A stretch of 64,000 nt of DNA from the NCBI RefSeq assembly GCF_937425535.1, contig NZ_OW485601.1:2506501-2570500 (forward strand), written 5' to 3'. Made by a program: the position numbers and the translations under genes. Source of the stretch: Rhodovastum atsumiense. Its GTDB lineage: Bacteria; Pseudomonadota; Alphaproteobacteria; Acetobacterales; Acetobacteraceae. The notes under the pieces were generated by a model, which was not told where the DNA came from, ran no database searches, and saw only the letters and a list, made by a program, of their open reading frames with translations. Of this stretch, positions 31,621-38,782 are shown in pieces (position 1 is the first letter of the stretch; the number at the start of each line of letters is the position of its first letter).

Positions 31621-32709
31621 TCAGTTGGCGTCCGGCTGCGGCGTGGCCCGGCGGGCGCGCAGCATTGCCATCAGCCCGAAGGCCAGCAGGATCAGCAGGG
31701 CACCGGTCGCCGCCGAGACGATGTAACCGAGCTGCGCGTTGGCGAGGAAACCGGGCGCGTAATCGGGCAGCGGCGCCGCCCACAGCGAGGCCAGTCGTTC
31801 CAGTCCCTGCGGCACGGCCTCGGGCGGGGCGACGTTGCCGGAGGCGTGCAGGATCTGCTCGCGGAGGACGGGGTCGCTGAAATCCTCCACGCCCCATTCG
31901 CCCCAGGCGATGCCGGCGGCCAGCAACCCGAGCGGGCTCGCCACCATCAGCGCGGCGAGGCCGATCCACAGCCGGCGCGTCGCCCGCCAGCCGCTCGCCG
32001 CCGCGACCGGCCGCCGTTCCGCCGCATCATCATGCCCCGGGCGGGCCAGCAGCTCCGGATGGGTCCGCTGCAGCCAGGCCACCAGGCCGGCGCTGATCAC
32101 CAGCTCGGCCAGGCCGGCGATGGTCAGATGGCCGATCATCATGGCCGGAACCGCGATCGACAGCGGGTAGGGGGCGTAGAGCGGCGCGCCGGTGGCGTCG
32201 TGGAACAGCATCGGCTGCACGCCGAATTCCAGGGCGGTCAGCAGGGCCGCGGCGTTGATGGCGAGATAGCCGGCGAGCCCCGCGGCCAGCACGCGGCGCG
32301 GGCTGTCGATCGCCGCTTTCCCGGCCAGCAGCCCATAGGTCGCATGCGCCACCAGCGAGCCGACGATCGCCATGTTCAGGCAATTGGCGCCGAAGGTGGT
32401 GATGCCGCCATCGCCGAAGAACACGGCCTGGATCAGCAGGGCGATCGAGATCGACACCATGGACGCCCATGGCCCGAGCAGGATCGTGGCGATGGCGATG
32501 CCCACGGCATGGCCCGTCGTGCCCCCGGGCAAGGGCAGGTTGAACATCATGATGACGAAGGAAAAAGCCGAGACCACGGCCAGCAGCGGCACCGCGCGGG
32601 TGTGCAGCAGCCGCTCGACGCGCCGCAGGGCGACGGACCAGAACGGGATGGCGACCGCATAGGCCACGGCACAACTGGCCGGGCTCAGGTAGCCGTCGGG
32701 GATATGCAT
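31621..32709 (-). CDS. cbiM: Substrate-capture component CbiM/NikM with fused C-terminal CbiN/NikN-like domain
   Basis: A 362-residue inner-membrane protein. It begins MHIPDGYLSPA; the N-terminal Met-His provides metal ligands once the start is at the very N-terminus, which fixes this start. Helices with FNLPLPGGTTGHAVG, GPWASMVSISIALLIQAVFFGDGGITTFGANCLNMAIVGS form the CbiM core (about 1-225). The segment after 245 (WIGLAALMVASPLGLLAAG..WGEWG, then a long periplasmic loop, then a last helix) is the NikN/CbiN-like addition, as in NikMN-type fusions. It is first gene of the operon, divergent from nikR. That context favours nickel over cobalt. Confidence 0.9.
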   Translation of the reverse strand: MHIPDGYLSPASCAVAYAVAIPFWSVALRRVERLLHTRAVPLLAVVSAFSFVIMMFNLPLPGGTTGHAVGIAIATILLGPWASMVSISIALLIQAVFFGDGGITTFGANCLNMAIVGSLVAHATYGLLAGKAAIDSPRRVLAAGLAGYLAINAAALLTALEFGVQPMLFHDATGAPLYAPYPLSIAVPAMMIGHLTIAGLAELVISAGLVAWLQRTHPELLARPGHDDAAERRPVAAASGWRATRRLWIGLAALMVASPLGLLAAGIAWGEWGVEDFSDPVLREQILHASGNVAPPEAVPQGLERLASLWAAPLPDYAPGFLANAQLGYIVSAATGALLILLAFGLMAMLRARRATPQPDAN

Positions 32710-32833
32710 CAGCCGGCACTCCAGGATCGCCGATCGCGGGTATCGGGGCGAAACGGCTGCAGGGGCGCTGACGCGCTGCGCTGCAGGGGGCCGGCGGTAC
32801 CGACAGCCGAACGGTAGGAAAATATCCAAATTC

Positions 32834-32871
32834 GTATGATCAACGCTAGGCACCTGTCCGGGCGCTGTCAA
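32834..32871 (-). promoter_or_regulatory. Candidate promoter of cbiMQO with an overlapping NikR half-site
   Basis: On the minus strand the -35 is TTGACA (32871-32866), the spacer is 17 bp, and a weak -10 is TAGCGT (32848-32843). Immediately downstream lies TCATAC (32839-32834), one half of the E. coli NikR operator GTATGA-N16-TCATAC. I do not find the second half at the right distance. No cobalamin riboswitch core is seen in the 286-bp gap. Confidence 0.4.
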
Positions 32872-32995
32872 CGCGGAAACGGTGGCGTATCCCATTGATG
32901 CGGCAGGGGGACGATGCGCTGCCGCCGGGTGGTTCTGTCATCCCGTTCCGCCGGCTATGGTCCCCGCCTCTGCGATCACGAAGGAGATGCGGCGC

Positions 32996-33472
32996 ATGGA
33001 GCGGATCACCATTTCACTGGAGCGGCCGCTTCTGGAGGCGTTCGACGCCCATATCCGGCGCAAGGGCTACGAGAACCGTTCCGAAGCGATACGCGACCTG
33101 CTGCGCCATCTGCTCGAGCGCGACCGGGTGGCGGAGAACCGCGCCGAGCACGCGGTCGCATGCCTGTCCTACATCTACAACCACCATCAGCGGGAATTGT
33201 CGCGCCGGCTCACTGAAACCCAGCACGCGCATCATGATCTGGTGCTCTCCACCCTGCATGTGCATCTCGATCACGACAACTGTCTGGAGGTGGCGATCCT
33301 CAAGGGGATGACGGCGGCGCTGCGGCATTTCGCCGAGGACACCATGGCGGAAACCGGCGTCCGGCACGGCAACCTGCACCTGGTCCCGGTGGAGGTGGTG
33401 CGGACCCATATCCGCACCGAGGACGGGCACGACCACCCCCACGAGCACCTGCACACCCATCCGGCAACCTGA
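32996..33472 (+). CDS. nikR: Nickel-responsive repressor NikR with a histidine-rich tail
   Basis: A 158-residue ribbon-helix-helix repressor. RHH domain: MERITISLERPLLEAFDAHIRRKGYENRSEAIRDLLR. The ACT-like nickel domain has the ligand set STLHVHLDHDNCLEV (equivalents of H87, H89 and C95) and a fourth His in the YIYNHHQREL strand. The protein is about 25 residues longer than E. coli NikR because of a C-terminal stretch HIRTEDGHDHPHEHLHTHPAT rich in His, which could bind extra metal. Start at 32996, with AAGGAG 9 bases upstream; the upstream in-frame ATGs lack ribosome sites. It is divergent from cbiMQO, so it probably represses nickel uptake when nickel is plentiful. Confidence 0.93.
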   Translation: MERITISLERPLLEAFDAHIRRKGYENRSEAIRDLLRHLLERDRVAENRAEHAVACLSYIYNHHQRELSRRLTETQHAHHDLVLSTLHVHLDHDNCLEVAILKGMTAALRHFAEDTMAETGVRHGNLHLVPVEVVRTHIRTEDGHDHPHEHLHTHPAT

Positions 33473-33497
33473 CCCGGGGCGGGGGCGCGGCGCGCGA

Positions 33498-34139
33498 TCA
33501 GCGCCGGGCCTCGTCCAGGATCGCGATGACTTCCTCGTCGCGCAATTGCGGGAAGTGGCGATAGAACTGCCCGACCGAGCGGAAATCCCCGGGGGTGGCC
33601 AGGCAGACGACCAGGTCGGCTTCCTCGCGCAGCTCGGCGATGGTCGCGGCGGGGGCGACCGGCACCGCCAGGACCAGCCGGGCCGGCCGGCGGCGGCGCA
33701 CCGCGCGCAGCGCCACTCGCATGGTGGCGCCGGTGGCGATCCCGTCATCCACCACGATGGCCGGGCGCCCGAGGAGATCGGCCTGCACACGCCCGGCGAG
33801 ATAGGCGCAGCGTCGTCGTTCCATCTCCGCCAGTTCCCGCGCGCGCAGTCCCGCCAGTTCCGCCGCGTCGATGTGCAGCAGGGCCTGCAGCCCGGCATCG
33901 ACCACCTGCTCGGGCCGCTCGCCCTCGGCCACGGCGCCGAGCGCCAGTTCGGGCTGGAACGGCACGCCGATCTTGCGCACCAGCACGAGATCGAGCGGGG
34001 CGTCGAGGGCCCGCGCGATCTCGTACCCGACCGGCACGCCGCCGCGCGGCAGCGCCAGCACGACGGGACGATCCGGCTTCAGGTCCAGCAGGCGCCCGGC
34101 CAGCAGGCGCCCGGCCTCGGTGCGATCCTCGAACAGCAC
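33498..34139 (-). CDS. Phosphoribosyltransferase-family protein
   Basis: A 213-residue type I phosphoribosyltransferase fold. The PRPP-binding loop is PAIVVDDGIATGATM (two acidic residues, then GxxTGAT). LALPRGGVPVGYEIARAL near the N-terminus and LVLVRKIGVPFQPELALGAV are the conserved blocks of the unassigned PRTase group often found beside Hsp20, dienelactone-hydrolase-like and stress genes. The hood region has no signature for a known base, so the substrate is unknown. It converges on nikR and follows hsp20 on the same strand, with a 51-bp gap. Confidence 0.83.
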   Translation of the reverse strand: MLFEDRTEAGRLLAGRLLDLKPDRPVVLALPRGGVPVGYEIARALDAPLDLVLVRKIGVPFQPELALGAVAEGERPEQVVDAGLQALLHIDAAELAGLRARELAEMERRRCAYLAGRVQADLLGRPAIVVDDGIATGATMRVALRAVRRRRPARLVLAVPVAPAATIAELREEADLVVCLATPGDFRSVGQFYRHFPQLRDEEVIAILDEARR

Positions 34140-34190
34140 GACAGGTCCTCCGTCGGCCGCATCACCGCCCGTGGATGCTCCCCGGTGCGC

Positions 34191-34706
34191 TCAGGGCGCT
34201 GCCTTCACCTCGATTTTCCGCTGCTCCGCCCTGCCATCGGCCGATTTCGGCAAGGTCAGGGTGAGCACGCCCTTGGCGAATTCGGCGCCAATGCGGTCGC
34301 GGTCAACGCCCTCGGGCAGGGTGAAGCTGCGCTCGAAGCTGCCGAAGCGCCGTTCGTTCAGGTGATAGCCATTTTCCTTCTGCTCCCTGGCCTCCTGCTT
34401 CTCGCCACGGATCGTCAGCAGATTGCCGGAGACGGTGACGGCGACGTCATCGGGGCCAAGCCCGGGGATCTCGGCGATGATGCGGTAGGAGCCTTCGTCC
34501 TCGGTGATGTCCACGGCCGGTATCGGCGTGCCGAACCAGGGGCCGGCGCGGAAGGCGGTCGGCAGGTCGAAGGCCCGCAACGGGGCGCTGAAGCCCGTGG
34601 CGACCCGGTCGAACAGCCGGTCCATTTCCTCACGCAGGTAGCGCCAGGAATCCGGTGGCGTGGGTCGCGGTGGTGTGGTGCCGGTGACAGGGGTGGTTTC
34701 GGCCAT
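34191..34706 (-). CDS. Small heat-shock protein (Hsp20/alpha-crystallin)
   Basis: A 171-residue ATP-independent holdase. The alpha-crystallin domain runs about 62-160: PAVDITEDEGSYRIIAEIPGLGPDDVAVTVSGNLLTIRGEK, then FGSFERSFTLPEGVDRDRIGAEFAKGVLTLTLPK, which contains the conserved GVLTLTLPK. The Pro-rich N-terminal arm (TTPPRPTPPDSW) is typical. The ATG follows GGGAGGG. No heat-shock element or ROSE-type leader could be confirmed in the 115 bp to the next gene. Confidence 0.92.
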   Translation of the reverse strand: MAETTPVTGTTPPRPTPPDSWRYLREEMDRLFDRVATGFSAPLRAFDLPTAFRAGPWFGTPIPAVDITEDEGSYRIIAEIPGLGPDDVAVTVSGNLLTIRGEKQEAREQKENGYHLNERRFGSFERSFTLPEGVDRDRIGAEFAKGVLTLTLPKSADGRAEQRKIEVKAAP

Positions 34707-34821
34707 CTTGCCCTCCCGTTTGTTGAATTCCACGGCAAATGCCCGGAATTTCGTGGCCGTGAGTCTGCAGCCGGCGGGCGGTGTCTTCATTAACCCTGAT
34801 CAGGATGGCGGCTGCCCCGCC

Positions 34822-35604
34822 TCAACGCGCGGCGACGCGACAGGATTGCGGGCGCGGCGGCGTGTGCAGCAGCGGTGCCAGCACCGCCGCGACCTCGCAG
34901 GCCGAGCGGCGCCGTTGCGGGCGGGCGCGGGGCTGGCGGGTGGTGTTGACGACCAGCACGCCGCCACCGGCAAGCGCGAGGCGCAGCGTGCCCTGGCGCA
35001 GCGCGCGCTGGTACAGCGGCTCCGGCCCGCCGATGCCGGAGATGATGCCCGCGCCCATCGCGGCGACGCGGTCGCGATAGCTCGCCGCCAGCTCGGGCGT
35101 GTGCGAATGATACAGCCCGGCGGCGATGTTCCAGTCGCCCTGCGCCTCCGTGGCAAGCCGGCGGAGGAAGCGTGCCGCGTAGGTGGCATTGGTCTGCGGG
35201 TCGAAGGCTTCGTCGAGCGAGCGAAAGGCGTCCGGATGGGCCTGCAGGTTCACCTGCATGCAGCCGACATCCAGGGATCGCACGCCGCGTGCCAGCGCCT
35301 GTTCGGCCCAGGCCACGGCGGCGGCCCGGCTGTCGAAGAACAGGCCGGTCCCTTCGGCATTGATCGTCCAGGGCCAGGGACGGATGTCGTTCATGGCCGT
35401 GACCGGCCGTCCGCTCTCGACCTTGGCGATGGTGCCGAGCAGGCCGCGCGGCAGGTCGTGCCGGGCCTCGGCCGCCTGCACGGCGGTGGTGCAGAGGGCG
35501 GCCTGGGCGGCATCCGCTGCCCCCGCCGCCCGGCCGGCCGATGGTGCCGCGAACACGGCCAGCGCGGCCAGCCATGCCAACGCCCGCAGACCGCGTCGTC
35601 GCAT
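34822..35604 (-). CDS. Lytic transglycosylase (SLT domain), exported
   Basis: A 260-residue periplasmic murein lytic enzyme. Signal peptide MRRRGLRALAWLAALAVFAAPSAGRAA. SLT domain: HDLPRGLLGTIAKVESGRP (catalytic Glu in VESG), WPWTINAEGTG, VGCMQVNLQAHP (GxMQ motif), ATYAARFLRRL and NIAAGLYHSHTPE (AxYNxG-like). The Arg-rich C-terminal tail (RQPRARPQRRRSACEV) is not part of the domain. The frame stays open to 35685, but the signal peptide fixes the start at 35604. The domain resembles transglycosylases that open the wall for flagella or secretion systems, but no such genes are nearby. Confidence 0.85.
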   Translation of the reverse strand: MRRRGLRALAWLAALAVFAAPSAGRAAGAADAAQAALCTTAVQAAEARHDLPRGLLGTIAKVESGRPVTAMNDIRPWPWTINAEGTGLFFDSRAAAVAWAEQALARGVRSLDVGCMQVNLQAHPDAFRSLDEAFDPQTNATYAARFLRRLATEAQGDWNIAAGLYHSHTPELAASYRDRVAAMGAGIISGIGGPEPLYQRALRQGTLRLALAGGGVLVVNTTRQPRARPQRRRSACEVAAVLAPLLHTPPRPQSCRVAAR

Positions 35605-35938
35605 CGGTCGCACCCTAGGCGTGTCCCTCGGGGGGCAGGCATCGGCCGGGACTGAAGCAGGCTGGCGCTGGCACGATCCGTCCATCCTTGTGCAGGTGAC
35701 AGGCAGCGCCGACCTGCTTAGGCAGCGGCGCCGGCGGGATCAAGGCTGCGATGGTCCGGCCGCCCCGCGGCCCTGCGTGGCGCCGTGCGCGCGGCCGGCA
35801 CTGATCTGCGTTATGGCCGGGCTTTCCCATTGGTTGCAGCTTTGCACGGCATGACCGGCAAGGTCCTGGCGCCGCGATCGGTGTGTCCGCAACCGCCTCC
35901 CTTGCCGCTCACATGAGCTTGAGAGGGATGCAACTGCC
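35605..35938. other. Divergent intergenic region before phaC
   Basis: The gap is 334 bp, GC-rich, between the transglycosylase and PHA synthase starts. I see no clear promoter, operator or RNA. A TGGCAC at about 35672 suggested sigma54, but the -12 GC is absent. Confidence 0.3.
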
Positions 35939-37816
35939 ATGACGACCGCTCCCGGCCGGCCCGCGATCAGGCCCGCGCCTGGTCTGTCCGGGTCCCCCGT
36001 ATCCGGCCGCCTGGTCGCAACGCCGCCGGCCGGGCACCCACCGATGCCCCCCGCCCGCAGGATGCCGCCGCGCGCCGCCGTGGCCGATCGGGCCGGGCTG
36101 CCGGGCCTGGATATCTTCGACCGGATGGTTCGGGCCATCCAGGCCCGGATGACCCAGGGCATTTCGCCCACGGCGGTGGCCAGTGCCTGGATGGACTGGA
36201 TCGTCCATCTCGCGTCGGCCCCCGGCAAGCAACTCGCCTTGTCCGCGCGCGCGAGCCAGGCGATGCTGCGCCATGGCATGTGGCTGGCCCATGCCGCCCT
36301 GGGGCCGGTCGAGCCCCTGGTCGCGCCGGACGCGCATGATTCGCGCTTCGCCGACCCGGCCTGGAAGCAATGGCCGTTCAATGCCGTGGTCCAGTCCTAT
36401 CTGCTGAGCGAGGCCTGGTGGCTGGAAACCGCGCATCGCGTGCCGGGCATGACCAGCCGCCACGAGCAGGAAGTGACCTTCATGCTGCGCCAGCTCTGCG
36501 ACATGTTCGCCCCGGGCAACATCCCCTGGATCAATCCGGTGGTGATCGCCCGCGCCGCGCGCGAGGGCGGCTTCAACCTGCTGCGCGGCGGGCACAACTG
36601 GCTGGAGGACATGGAGCGCCTGCTGACCGACCGGCCCCCCGTGGGCACGGAGGCGTTCCTGCCGGGGCGCGACGTCGCGGTCACGCCGGGCCGGGTGATC
36701 TACCGCAACGACCTGATGGAGCTGATCCAGTACGCACCCGCCACCGACGCGGTGTGCGCCGAGCCGATCCTGATCGTGCCAGCCTGGATCATGAAGTTCT
36801 ACGTGCTCGATCTCAGCCCCGACAATTCCCTGGTCCGTTGGCTGGTGGCGCAGGGCCATGTCGTGTTCATCATTTCCTGGAAAAATCCCGGGGCAGATGA
36901 CCGCGACGTCGGCCTGGACGACTACCGCCGCAAGGGCGTCATGGCGGCCATGGATGCGATCGCTGCGGTGCTGCCCGGCCGCAAGGTCCATCTCTGCGGC
37001 TACTGCATCGGCGGCACCATCGCCATGATCGCCGCGGCGACCATGGCGCGCGACCATGACGAGCGCCTGGCCAGCCTCACGCTGCTCGCGGCGCAGACCG
37101 ACTTCGCCGAGGCGGGCGAGCTGATGCTGTTCCTCGATGAACGGCAGATCGACTATCTCGACGACCTGATGTGGGCGCAGGGCTACCTGGACACGCGGCA
37201 GATGGCCGGCGCCTTCCAGGCGCTGCGCTCCAACGAGCTGGTGTGGTCGCGGCTGGTCCGCACCTATGTGCTCGGCGAGCGCGAGCCGATGGCCGATCTC
37301 GCCGCCTGGAACAGCGACCAGACCCGCATGCCCGCACGCATGCACAGCGAGTACCTGCGCGGGTTGTTCCTCGAGAACCGGCTGTCGGCGGGGCGCTTCG
37401 CCGTGGATGGGCGGGTCATCGTCATGCGGGACGTGCGCGTGCCGATCTTCGCCGTCGGCACCGCGCGCGATCACATCGCGCCGTGGCGGTCCGTCTACAA
37501 GGTCAGCCTGTTCGCCGATACCGACATCACCTTCGCGCTGGCCAGCGGCGGGCACAATGTCGGCATCGTCTGTCCGCCGGACTCGCCGAAAGGGAGCTTC
37601 CAGATGCTGACCCGTCCGGAAAACGAGCAGTACATCGATCCCGATACCTGGGCCGCGCTGGCACCACACCATGACGGCTCGTGGTGGCCGGCCTGGGAAC
37701 GCTGGCTGGTGGCGGCCGGATCGGAGACGCGGGTGGCGCCGCCGGCGATGGGGGCACCTGCCCAGGGGCTGGTGCCGCTCGACGCGGCGCCGGGCCGTTA
37801 CGTGCACATGGTGTAG
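35939..37816 (+). CDS. phaC: Class I poly(3-hydroxyalkanoate) synthase PhaC
   Basis: Polymerises 3-hydroxyacyl-CoA into PHA granules. The 625-residue protein has the lipase-like box GYCIGG with the catalytic Cys at residue 356, and the catalytic His near 539 in SGGHNVGIV. The N-terminal domain includes NPVVIARAAREGGFNLLRGGHNWLEDMERLLTD. The PHA-synthase core has PILIVPAWIMKFYVLDLSPDNSLVRWLVAQGHVVFIISWKNPG and DDYRRKGVMAAMDAI. The final ~30 residues are PHA synthase tail. SD GAGAGGGA precedes the ATG. No phaA, phaB or phasin gene is next to it. The first 40 residues are Pro-rich and low complexity. Confidence 0.93.
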   Translation: MTTAPGRPAIRPAPGLSGSPVSGRLVATPPAGHPPMPPARRMPPRAAVADRAGLPGLDIFDRMVRAIQARMTQGISPTAVASAWMDWIVHLASAPGKQLALSARASQAMLRHGMWLAHAALGPVEPLVAPDAHDSRFADPAWKQWPFNAVVQSYLLSEAWWLETAHRVPGMTSRHEQEVTFMLRQLCDMFAPGNIPWINPVVIARAAREGGFNLLRGGHNWLEDMERLLTDRPPVGTEAFLPGRDVAVTPGRVIYRNDLMELIQYAPATDAVCAEPILIVPAWIMKFYVLDLSPDNSLVRWLVAQGHVVFIISWKNPGADDRDVGLDDYRRKGVMAAMDAIAAVLPGRKVHLCGYCIGGTIAMIAAATMARDHDERLASLTLLAAQTDFAEAGELMLFLDERQIDYLDDLMWAQGYLDTRQMAGAFQALRSNELVWSRLVRTYVLGEREPMADLAAWNSDQTRMPARMHSEYLRGLFLENRLSAGRFAVDGRVIVMRDVRVPIFAVGTARDHIAPWRSVYKVSLFADTDITFALASGGHNVGIVCPPDSPKGSFQMLTRPENEQYIDPDTWAALAPHHDGSWWPAWERWLVAAGSETRVAPPAMGAPAQGLVPLDAAPGRYVHMV

Positions 37817-37838
37817 GGCATGCCCCCGCGCGCCGGCC

Positions 37839-38585
37839 TTAACGCGCGAGCCAGCCGCCGTCGACGGCCAGGGTATGGCCGGTGACATAGGCCGAGGCTT
37901 CGGAGGCCAGGAACACCACCGGCCCGGCCAGGTCCGCCGGCAGGCCCCAGCGCGCGGCCGGGATGCGGTCGAGGATTTCCTTGCTGCGCACGGGATCGGC
38001 GCGCAGCGGCGCGGTGTTGTTGGTGGCCATGTAGCCGGGCGCGATCGCGTTCACGGTGATGCCGTGCTGCGACCATTCGTTCGCCATCAGCTTGGTCAGA
38101 CCCATCACGCCGCTTTTCGAAGCGGTATAGGACGGCACGCGGATGCCGCCCTGGAAGGACAGCATCGAGGCGATGTTGATGATGCGCCCGCCGCGACCCT
38201 GGCTGATGAACTGCCGCGCGGCCGCCTGCGACATGAAGAACACCGCCTTCAGGTTCAGGTCGACGACGTCGTCCCAGTCCTTCTCGCTGAATTCGATCGC
38301 GTCGGCGCGGCGGATGATGCCGGCGTTGTTGACCAGGATGTCGATGCCGCCGAACACCGCGACCGCCTGTGCCATCACGTCCGCGGCCGAGGCGGTGCGC
38401 AGATCCGCCCGCAGGTCGTGGAAGCGCCGCCCGGTCGTGGCGACCAGCGTGGCGGTTTCGGCGGCGGGCACGACATTGATGCCCACGATGTCGCAGCCGG
38501 CCTGCGCCAGCCCGAGCGCCATCCCCTGCCCGAGACCGGTATCGCAACCGGTAACGACAGCAATCTTACCAGTCAGTGCAAACAT
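37839..38585 (-). CDS. kduD: 2-dehydro-3-deoxy-D-gluconate 5-dehydrogenase (KduD-type short-chain dehydrogenase)
   Basis: A 248-residue SDR that interconverts 2,5-diketo-3-deoxygluconate and 2-keto-3-deoxygluconate in uronate breakdown. NAD site VVTGCDTGLGQGMALGLA; NNAG in ILVNNAGIIRRADAIEF; catalytic Ser in NIASMLSFQGG, and Tyr/Lys in YTASKSG. MLSFQGGIRVPSYTASKSGVMGLTKLMANEW and IAPGYMATNNTAPLRADPVRS are characteristic of KduD rather than generic SDRs. A near-palindromic LacI/GntR-type operator lies 75 bp upstream (38660-38675). No kduI or uronate transporter is adjacent, so its role could differ from the classical pathway. Confidence 0.88.
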   Translation of the reverse strand: MFALTGKIAVVTGCDTGLGQGMALGLAQAGCDIVGINVVPAAETATLVATTGRRFHDLRADLRTASAADVMAQAVAVFGGIDILVNNAGIIRRADAIEFSEKDWDDVVDLNLKAVFFMSQAAARQFISQGRGGRIINIASMLSFQGGIRVPSYTASKSGVMGLTKLMANEWSQHGITVNAIAPGYMATNNTAPLRADPVRSKEILDRIPAARWGLPADLAGPVVFLASEASAYVTGHTLAVDGGWLAR

Positions 38586-38659
38586 GAATGCCTTTTCCCG
38601 CTGTCAGCGCAGTGCGTCTGCGTGCCGGAACCAAGATCGGCGACGGTATGCGGGAGAGT

Positions 38660-38675
38660 ATGAAACCGGTATCAT
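38660..38675. promoter_or_regulatory. LacI/GntR-type operator upstream of kduD
   Basis: ATGAAACCGGTATCAT is a 16-bp palindrome with one mismatched pair and a central CG, typical of LacI-family operators. It resembles sites reported for regulators of gluconate and uronate genes. It lies 75 bp before the kduD start. No LacI regulator is in the window. Confidence 0.55.
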
Positions 38676-38782
38676 AACCCGGCATTGATGTGAATCAATT
38701 ATCCCGTATCGATGCGAATGCCGAAGGGCAGGGGGTGGCCCTGCCCCTCGACCTCGCTACAGTCCGTGATGTTTTCCCGGTG

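Noticed and set aside
32710-32995. Cobalamin riboswitch upstream of cbiM
   Set aside because: No B12-box-like core could be read, and a nikR gene is divergent, which favours nickel control.
35660-35690. Sigma54 -24 element (TGGCAC) upstream of phaC
   Set aside because: The expected -12 element is missing at the proper distance.
35909-37888. 659-codon antisense frame opposite phaC
   Set aside because: It mirrors PHA synthase, which carries catalytic motifs and an SD. The antisense product is low-complexity His/Arg/Gly-rich.
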